Shown here piece by piece: positions 57,032 to 64,000 of a stretch of DNA of 64,000 nucleotides. The notes below the pieces were generated by a model. It did not search any database, had not been told where the DNA came from, and saw only the letters and a program-made list of their open reading frames with translations. Position numbers and translations under genes: made by a program. The stretch covers positions 4,464,001 to 4,528,000 of the forward strand of contig CM106585.1 of NCBI GenBank assembly GCA_048013815.1, read 5' to 3'. The stretch comes from Setoptus koraiensis (lineage: Eukaryota > Arthropoda). Each line of letters begins with the position of its first letter. Position 1 is the first letter of the stretch.

Positions 57032-57531
57032 NNNNNNNNNNNNNNNNNNNNNNNNNNNNNNNNNNNNNNNNNNNNNNNNNNNNNNNNNNNNNNNNNNNNN
57101 NNNNNNNNNNNNNNNNNNNNNNNNNNNNNNNNNNNNNNNNNNNNNNNNNNNNNNNNNNNNNNNNNNNNNNNNNNNNNNNNNNNNNNNNNNNNNNNNNNNN
57201 NNNNNNNNNNNNNNNNNNNNNNNNNNNNNNNNNNNNNNNNNNNNNNNNNNNNNNNNNNNNNNNNNNNNNNNNNNNNNNNNNNNNNNNNNNNNNNNNNNNN
57301 NNNNNNNNNNNNNNNNNNNNNNNNNNNNNNNNNNNNNNNNNNNNNNNNNNNNNNNNNNNNNNNNNNNNNNNNNNNNNNNNNNNNNNNNNNNNNNNNNNNN
57401 NNNNNNNNNNNNNNNNNNNNNNNNNNNNNNNNNNNNNNNNNNNNNNNNNNNNNNNNNNNNNNNNNNNNNNNNNNNNNNNNNNNNNNNNNNNNNNNNNNNN
57501 NNNNNNNNNNNNNNNNNNNNNNNNNNNNNNN
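57032..57531. other. Assembly gap of 500 N
   Basis: Exactly 500 N bases, a conventional gap of unknown real size. Frames reported across it have no meaning. The CDC40 promoter lies on its left edge. Confidence 0.99.
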
Positions 57532-58282
57532 GATTCCTTCCTTATATTTGATATGTCTGTGCATTTAACTTGGGGTGGAAGTGACTACTACAACTGCAAA
57601 GTTATGTAACAATTAAGCCAATGACTAATAGAGGTTGACAACAGACAACAAGAGACACTACCATCTGACTGATTTTTGATTGATAAATGATGGTGATCTA
57701 CTAAGTTTATCTCTTGCTCTCTTTATCTCTCCTTCTTGTTCTCTTTCTCTGTCTCATCCTTTCTCCTGTTTTAGTCCACTGACTGACATAGTAAGTGGCA
57801 ATGTGAAGAAGAGTTTATTCCTAAGCCATTTCTTGCTGACGCCGATCCAATGTTATGTAATGTGATGTAATGTGAAAGTTTACCTATGTCAAATATCAGT
57901 GTGCTTGTGTGTGTGTGTGTGTGTGTATGTGTGTGTGTGTTAGTATGTGAGTGTGGGAGTCTCAACTAACGGCACCCGTATCCTGATGAAACAGCAACAA
58001 CTATCTATAATTACAAATTCTTGATATTTATCTGATAAAACCCAACAACAACATCAACAAATAAGTGAGCAACAACTAAAAAATAGCCGCCGCCGCTACC
58101 GATTGTATGTCCAAGTTTGTGTGTGTGTGTGTGTGTGTGTTGCGTGTACGGAACTCCAATTCTATCATGCAATTCTTATTTTATATCTAGATAGATTTGT
58201 ATGGTTTTTGTTGATAACATTATTAATTCACAATACTGTCTGAGCCCAAGACTCTACAACTCTCAATATGATATGATGATCA
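57532..58282. other. Presumed 3' UTR of the MEF2-like gene, with TG repeats
   Basis: Downstream (minus sense) of the MEF2-like stop. Contains (TG)n runs near 57907-57940 and 58117-58140, and a CT-rich run near 57710-57760. No coding sequence is seen. Confidence 0.4.
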
Positions 58283-61200
58283 TCAGGCTGGCCAAACGTC
58301 CGCCAATCGTGTCCTCTTATGTAATGGTTGACCAACTAAATGATTACTATTGTGGTCATGATTATGTTGATTAGTGGCAACTTGTTGATAGGCAGCCATA
58401 TCACCAGAGGCAACTATCAAGTTGCCGCCGCCCAACGAACTACCTGGCGAGGTGGGTGTAGATGATGAGGATAATGGCATTAACAAATGACCATTGGCCG
58501 GAGACACATGACCAGAGTGGCTAGAATTTGAAGAGGGTGGCCTCTGTAGATGTGTTTGGATATGTGATGATTGTTCTAGTTTAATATTGATATTGTTATT
58601 ATTATTATTGGTGTTATTGTTGTTGGTGGTGTTTCTATTGTTGTTATTTGACGAATTGTGAGTGGAATTTTGTTGTTGTTGTTGCGCAAGCATCGCCACT
58701 TGCTGCTGATGATGATGATTCAGAGATGAATTAGTAGCAATCGGAGGTGTCACCGTGGCGGCCAACGTTGTCTGCTGAGGCGAAGGAGTTGAATGATTAC
58801 TATGCGAACTGGGGTGAGTCATGGGTGAAATGGGCCCTCCTGTCAGAGATCTGCGAGAGTTGGTTGAGTGAATTGTTGCAAATTGTGCGAATTGTGCAAA
58901 TTGTGGAACAGAACAAGAGAGATAAATCAGTCAGATTATCAATAGATCAGTGACGAGTTGTCAGTGGATCAGTTGCGAGCTGTCGGTGGAACAGTTATCA
59001 GCGGATCAATTATGAGTAGATCATCATTTATCAATGGATCTTGCGGCATTTGGGGCGCGCGTGTTCCGCCGCGTCACATCATCGCGCTGGCTAGCCACCT
59101 GGCCGTCAGGTGGCGCCAAAACAGGCGAGACGGCAGTAATTGTGTAAGTGTGTGTGTGTGTGTGCGTGTGTGAGAGAGAGAGAGAGACCGTTGCATTCTA
59201 TCATCGGTTTATCTCTCTCAATCTCTTTCTTTAGACTTTTCGCTCTTTCTCTGTCTACATCATGATGGCTTAGTTTCGCTTGTTTGTTATTTGTATTCTA
59301 TCGCTAGCGCTTTTTCTTTTCTCTCTCTCTCTCTGTTCTGGCTTCTCGGCTTCTCTCTCTCTCTTTCTCTCGGCTTCTTTCCAGCGCTCGGCTTCTTTCC
59401 AGCGCTCGGCTTCTCTCGAGCGCTCGGCTCTCTCGAGCGCTCGGCTAGTCGCTGGCACGGCTCGCTTCTTTGGCTTGCCTCGTCGTGGTCGCAGTCGTCT
59501 TAGCATGTTGACTCCATCATGTTATTTAAGCTGTTTTCCAAAATTAGGTCAGGCCATACATCTACCTGTTGCTCGTTTCTATTGCTGCCATTGCCGCCGT
59601 TAACCAGTTTTAGTTGTTGCTGTTGTTGGCGTTGCTGTTGTTGGCGTTGCTGCTGTTGTTGTTGCTGTTGTTGTGCCGTTGTAGCTGTTGCTGGTCAGGA
59701 GCAGCGGCAGTAAATTACATAGATAGAATTGTTGCACTGAGAGAGAGTAGAAGCGAATTCTCTAAAGACAAAATCAAAATCAACTTCTTCTTCTTCTTTT
59801 GCTATTCCACTTATAATGTAGTTGTTGTTGTTGCTTAATACGGGGATAGTAATTTCTCTCTCGCTCCCTCATTCTTTCCACCTCTCCAACGCTTCTCTCG
59901 GCTCTCGCACACTCTGATAGAAGACACACACACACACTCTTTTGGAATACGAAGACACACACACACACACTCTGTTGAACAGAGTCTGTTGGAATACCAA
60001 GACACACACACTATATATATATAATAGAAGAATGTTGCACTTGTTGTTGTTGGCTGTTGTTAGCCCAACAACGAAAGCTGGCTAAAAAAAGTGTGTCAGG
60101 TGTATGCACTTGCTAATCTAGCCAGTTTTGGACACACAACAGCGACACAACCGAAGCATACACAGCATCTTGCCACCACTCTTACCTGGCCAGAGATTAA
60201 ATAACTGGCGCTGGCTCTGGCGCCGGCAATAGGCCATGGTCCGCAAGCCGGCGAGCTTCGCCGTCGAGCTAGCTCGCCGGCCGGCCTGCCGACTGAATGG
60301 CTGGCTCGACGGCAAAGTGTGTTGGACATACAACACAAACAAACTTGAATTGACTTGGAGAGCAACAACAGCGAACGAGGACGAAGAAAGTCTGATTATC
60401 TCTCGCTCGCTCGCTCGCTCTGTGTGTCTCTCTCATTATCATGGCAAGATCGCTGCGCTGTGTGCCGTGCCGTGTGGAATCTAATGCAAGTCGCGGCCAG
60501 ATAATCGTGAGAGAGCAAAAAGAAGCAACAGGTTGCCGCTTTCGCCCGGCCGCTCGGCCGGCTCGGTGCTCGGTTGCTCGGCTGTGCGCCGGCCGCTCGG
60601 GCTCGCGAGCTCAACTTGGAAATTGTATCTTTGTCCTCGATTTAGCTCCGCTGCAAAGCCGGCCAAATCGGCCCCATCCATGGCCAACAGTGCGCGGCTG
60701 TCGCTGCTGCTTGCAACAACGGCAACAACAGCGGCAACAACGGCAACAACGGCATCAGCGGCAACAACGGCAACTGCCGGCGCCGCCGCCGCCGCCGCGA
60801 AGAAAGCAAAGTCAAGAGGAGACAAAAATGAAAGAGAAACTACCACTGCTATTACTAACCTTCCATGAATGGATTGATGATGAGATAGTACCAAGCTATT
60901 GTGCTGCCAATTGTTGTTGTTGTTGTTGTTGCTGGCGCCGTTATTAACGGCAAGGGCCGTGCTCAGGTCGGCCGTATTAAAAGCCACAGCTTCCGCCTGA
61001 AACGGCTCGCCTGTTTATAACCGGCCGAGTCGTTTTTATTTTCATTATCCGCCGTTGTCCGTCGCCGTCGTCGTCGTCGTCGTTGTTGTTGTTTGCCAAT
61101 TGGCAATTGCAAGTTATTCCAGGTTGTTGGTTGTTCCATTCCACGGCATTATCCGCCGTTATAGTTTATTATTGTGTCAGTTTTGGGTAGATGCCGTCGC

Positions 61201-62299
61201 AAGCGGCAAGACAGGCGCCAATGGTGGCAATGGCGGCAAAAAGTGGCAGCGATTCGTTTCGTTTCGTTTTTAGCGGAATGGTTCCAACGGTTCGTTGTTG
61301 GTTGCCGGTTGCGGTGGTTGGCGGCGTCGTCGTCGTCGTTGTTTCGGTTGTCGTTGTTTCAGTTGTTGCGCAAATTGGTTCAATTACGTCGCCATTCCAT
61401 CAATGCGACACACACACACACACACCGTTGCAAGATTGTCGTAGCACCGTTATAAGTCGCACAAAATCGACGGTGCAGTGCGGTGCAGCAGCGGTGCGGT
61501 GCAGCAGGTAGTGTGGTGCAGCAGGTAGTGTGGTGCAGGGGTGTGGGTATAGTGAGAGACAAAACAAGAGATTGCTGTAGAGGGGCATTTTTATAACATT
61601 AAGACAGAGAGAGAGAGAGAGAGTAGCCGCTGGCTCATTCGGCCGGCCAACAGCTCATTTAGCCGGAGTTATTACAACCGCGGTTTCAGTGCCACTGGCT
61701 CATTCATGCAACATGAATCATGTTGCGTAACCGTTTGTTTGTGTGTGTGTGTGTTGCGCAATCTTACCTGAGCTGTTGTTTGTGTTGTAGAGGGCAGTGG
61801 CGTAGCCATTGCCAAAGCCATTGCCATTGGCCATTGATAATGCGCTCATGTTGGGCATTGCGCCGACACCAATGGCGCCACCGACGACGCCGTTATTATT
61901 GGCCTGATTGTTTAATAACTGCTGCTGCTGTTGTTGTTGTTGCTGCTGCTGTTGTTGTTGTTGTCGTTGACTAGCCACCTGCTGCTGTTGGCCGGTACCC
62001 GCGCCCGTCTGAAACGTCGACGGGGGCGTCACCGATGTGGGAGTGGACTTATTTGAGGACATGCTGCTAGATGAGGCAGCAGAGGAGACGGACGATGGTG
62101 GTGGCGATCGCAATAAATGTGACGCTTTGTTGTTGTTATTGGTGGGTTGTAGTTGTTGCTGCTGCTGCTGTGCCTCGAGCGCCGTCAGCGGCACGGGCGA
62201 CACGGATCCGGGACCCTTGCCCAGGTTGTTGTTGGCGTCCATGCCCAGGGGTACCGACAGCGCCAATGTGGTCGACTGGTCAACATTGGACTGTAGAGC
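58283..62299 (-). CDS. C-terminal exons of a probable MEF2-type transcription factor
   Basis: Two exons are linked by a 2,928-nt intron (58840-61767). The upstream exon (62299 or 62290 to 61768) has SVPLGMDANNNLGKGPG, VSPVPLTALEAQ, poly-Gln and Gly/Asn runs, and ends with donor GTAAGATT. The last exon (58839-58283) begins in matching phase after TCTCTGACAG as GGPISPMTHPSSHS. It holds poly-Gln and Asn runs, an INIKLEQ sumoylation-like site, and ends LHKRTRLADVWPA. Vertebrate MEF2 proteins end VKRMRLSEGWAT after an IKSEP site, so the spacing and the KRxRLxxxW tail agree. The MADS and MEF2 domains must lie beyond the right edge. MEF2 controls muscle and neuronal genes. The call rests on short motifs; another Gln-rich regulator is possible. 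Confidence 0.5.
59300..59450. repeat. CT-rich and GCGCTCGGCTTCT repeats
   Basis: TTTCCAGCGCTCGGCTTC-type units (about 18 bp, with TCTCGAGCGCTCGGC variants) repeat four times after a CTCTCT run, inside the MEF2-like intron. Confidence 0.8.
59610..59690. repeat. GTTGCTGTTGTTGGC trinucleotide repeat
   Basis: GTT/GCT units with a GTTGTTGGCGTTGCTGTT sub-repeat in the MEF2-like intron. It yields Leu-rich false frames. Confidence 0.75.
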
Positions 62300-62510
62300 C
62301 TGATGGTGGGGCAACGTTGCGGGGCATTAATAACGTGGGGGCACGAATAACGGGGTACAAAAAAGTTACAATAGGTTAGTTGGTGGTGGTGGGAGACAAG
62401 TTGCTTTGAATGCGCTGGCGACGGAAGCGGCAGCTTCCAGGGCGCAGGATAGATGGCGACGCTGGGCCCGAAGGGCACGGCCGGCACGTGTTGCGGGCCG
62501 TGCGACCGCT

Positions 62511-62568
62511 CGTCTCGTGCGGCATCCGCGTCTCGTGCGGCATCCGCGTCTTGTGTGCAACTCGTCCA
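62511..62568. repeat. 20-bp tandem repeat TCTCGTGCGGCATCCGCG
   Basis: Two near-perfect copies plus a partial third of a unit containing TCTCGTGCGGCATCCGCG. Confidence 0.8.
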
Positions 62569-62602
62569 GTTGTGCGCTCGCGCGACACAACTGAACGGCG
62601 TT

Positions 62603-62638
62603 CGAACGCTTCGAATGCTTCGAACGCTTCGAACGCTC
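62603..62638. repeat. 9-bp tandem array (CGAACGCTN)4
   Basis: Four 9-bp units CGAACGCTT, CGAATGCTT, CGAACGCTT, CGAACGCTC. Same unit as the array at 41357-41410, 21 kb away. Confidence 0.95.
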
Positions 62639-63054
62639 CGAAGCAACAGGCTGCTTGTGGGAGAATGGGCCGCTCGTCGATTGTTCGCCGTTCGCCGGCC
62701 GTTCGCCGGGCCTCCGAAGGAACGAATTCTCAAGAAGAAGAATCGACAGTTGCGAATGGACGGCGCCGAATTGGGTCACACAACGGTGATGCTGTCACAG
62801 TGATGCAATTCCTTTGGCGTTTGTTGTTGGCGTTGCTGTTATATCATCACTGTTAGCGCAACAGTGATTGTGTTGCCGCATTGTGGGCCCACACAATGGG
62901 CGCACTACAAAAAGATGAATGGACGGCGGCTCGCAGCTGGCGCCCGGTCGCAGCCGGACGCCCGTCGCACCGGCGACCAACTTGTCCCGTTGTGCGCTCC
63001 TTCAGCCTCTGTCTCTGCTCGGCCCGCTTCCTTCGGCTCCTCTGCTTCCTTCGC

Positions 63055-63175
63055 TTCTCTGGCCTCTCGTGCTCGGCTCGCTTCTCTGGCCTCTTGTGCT
63101 CGGCTCGCCTCTCTCTCTCGCCTCTCGCTTCCCCCCAATCGGGAGCTTCCCCCAATCTGGAGCTTCCCCCGAACC
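63055..63175. repeat. Tandem repeats CTCTGGCCTCTYGTGCTCGG and GGGAGCTTCCCCCAAT
   Basis: A unit of about 27 bp (CTTCTCTGGCCTCTCGTGCT) occurs twice, followed by three copies of a ~16-bp AGCTTCCCCCAATC unit. Confidence 0.8.
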
Positions 63176-63590
63176 TGAAACCGCTCGGCGCGCCGCTCGG
63201 GCCAGTGGTGGGCGCAGCGGCTGTGACACAACACCGGCACCTTGTGCGGCCGACTCAAGGTGCTGCCGCTGCTGCTAATCTGAGACCGCCACCAGCGCCG
63301 ACACTCGCGCGAATATGCCCGGCGCACCGGACGTGAATTGGCGGCGCGTTAAAATTGGGTCAACTTTCGTCGGCGCGGCCCACGGCCACGGCCAAGGAAT
63401 CGCCGTTGCGCGCACATGTAACCAATGTAACATGTACATTTCGTGTGCGTTACCGTATTACCTGGCGGCTTATTATCATGCATCGTAATATATTATTATA
63501 TATTATTGGCTGCCTTGTGATTGGCTGACTGGCTGCGGCGCAACAATTGCGACACTGCCGCAAAACACTGCAAAACACTCCGAGACGCCG

Positions 63591-63680
63591 CTGGATACCG
63601 CTGGATACTGCTGAATACTGCAGGATACTGCCAGCCAATGCCAGCCAATGCCAGCCAATGCCAGCCAATGCCAGCCAATG
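63591..63680. repeat. 10-bp repeats with a unit switch
   Basis: Four copies of CTGGATACTG-like units (63591-63630) run directly into five perfect copies of CCAGCCAATG (63631-63680), keeping the 10-bp register. Confidence 0.95.
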
Positions 63681-64000
63681 CCAACGCCGCCCGACACCGC
63701 CAGAAACTGCCAGAAACTGCGAACGCCGCGCCGATACTCATGAGGCGAACGAGACAAACGGTTTCGATTGCCGGTCGGCGGCTCGCGAACGCCAATGTCA
63801 TTCGGATTTAAATTGCGCAAACAACTATTTAATTTTGTGACATGGCCGCAGCCAGTCAGCTGGCTCTGGCGTGCCGTCGGGCAGCGATACCTATCATTGG
63901 TGTTGGCGCGATCTGCAGCGCTCTGGAAATGGCTCGCTTTTTGGCAAATTATGCCAAAAAGAAAACTGTCAGACTGGCACATTCGCACCTCGTTGCAGCC

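Larger units (their letters stand above)
62300..64000. other. GC-rich micro-repeat region, probably upstream intron of the MEF2-like gene
   Basis: No MADS-domain or other exon is recognised. Open frames are Arg/Ala/Ser-rich and derive from repeats. Distinct arrays are listed separately. Confidence 0.4.

Noticed and set aside
56936-57568. Open frames spanning the N block
   Set aside because: Artefacts of translating the 500-base assembly gap.

Overview
The window is nuclear DNA of an animal, most likely an arthropod and possibly a chelicerate such as a mite. Evidence: a Wnt ligand, a choline-transporter-like protein, 4-hydroxyphenylpyruvate dioxygenase, glycyl-tRNA synthetase with a WHEP domain, a lipin, the splicing factor CDC40/PRP17 and a probable MEF2 C-terminus. 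Most introns are about 50-180 nt with GT-AG ends, several genes are intronless, and long Gln/Asn/His-rich tracts lie inside coding exons. The exact lineage is inferred, not shown. There is one 500-N assembly gap.

Layout. 1-3.4 kb is non-coding, full of short tandem repeats, and is probably an intron of the Wnt gene (minus strand, N-terminal half at 3456-5315). 6.3-10.2 kb is a compact cluster: a two-finger C2H2 protein, a divergent ACAD9/Enigma-like acyl-CoA dehydrogenase tail-to-tail with it, and a 92-residue PHD-finger protein. 10.7-11.6 kb is an inverted-repeat element resembling a MITE. 11.6-13.9 kb holds two weak gene candidates on the minus strand. 14-22 kb is GC-rich, micro-repetitive and rich in perfect palindromes. 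22.3-24.6 kb is an SLC44A1-like gene. 24.6-34.6 kb is mostly AT-rich non-coding DNA. 34.7-38.8 kb carries HPPD and GARS. 38.8-43.4 kb is non-coding. 43.4-50.7 kb encodes a ~2,344-residue, probably secreted, Asn/Gln/Lys-rich protein.

50.9-53.0 kb contains a broken fumarylacetoacetase (FAH) gene lying between two direct copies of the 3' end of the large protein gene. Next come an unplaced exon pair, a miniature lipin (359 residues, N-LIP joined almost directly to C-LIP), intronless CDC40 on the minus strand, the gap, and two C-terminal exons of a probable MEF2 factor (minus strand) split by a 2.9-kb intron. The right end is again GC-rich micro-repeat DNA.

Functional links. HPPD and FAH are the second and last enzymes of tyrosine catabolism; here the first looks whole and the second is a relic, so a working FAH should exist elsewhere. 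GARS appears to have two in-frame starts for mitochondrial and cytosolic forms. The most unusual items are the compact lipin, the FAH relic with its flanking duplication, the ACAD with an altered active-site motif, stop-free introns divisible by three in Wnt and GARS, and the dense short palindromes and micro-repeats. No virus-derived element, CRISPR array, rRNA or tRNA was recognised.
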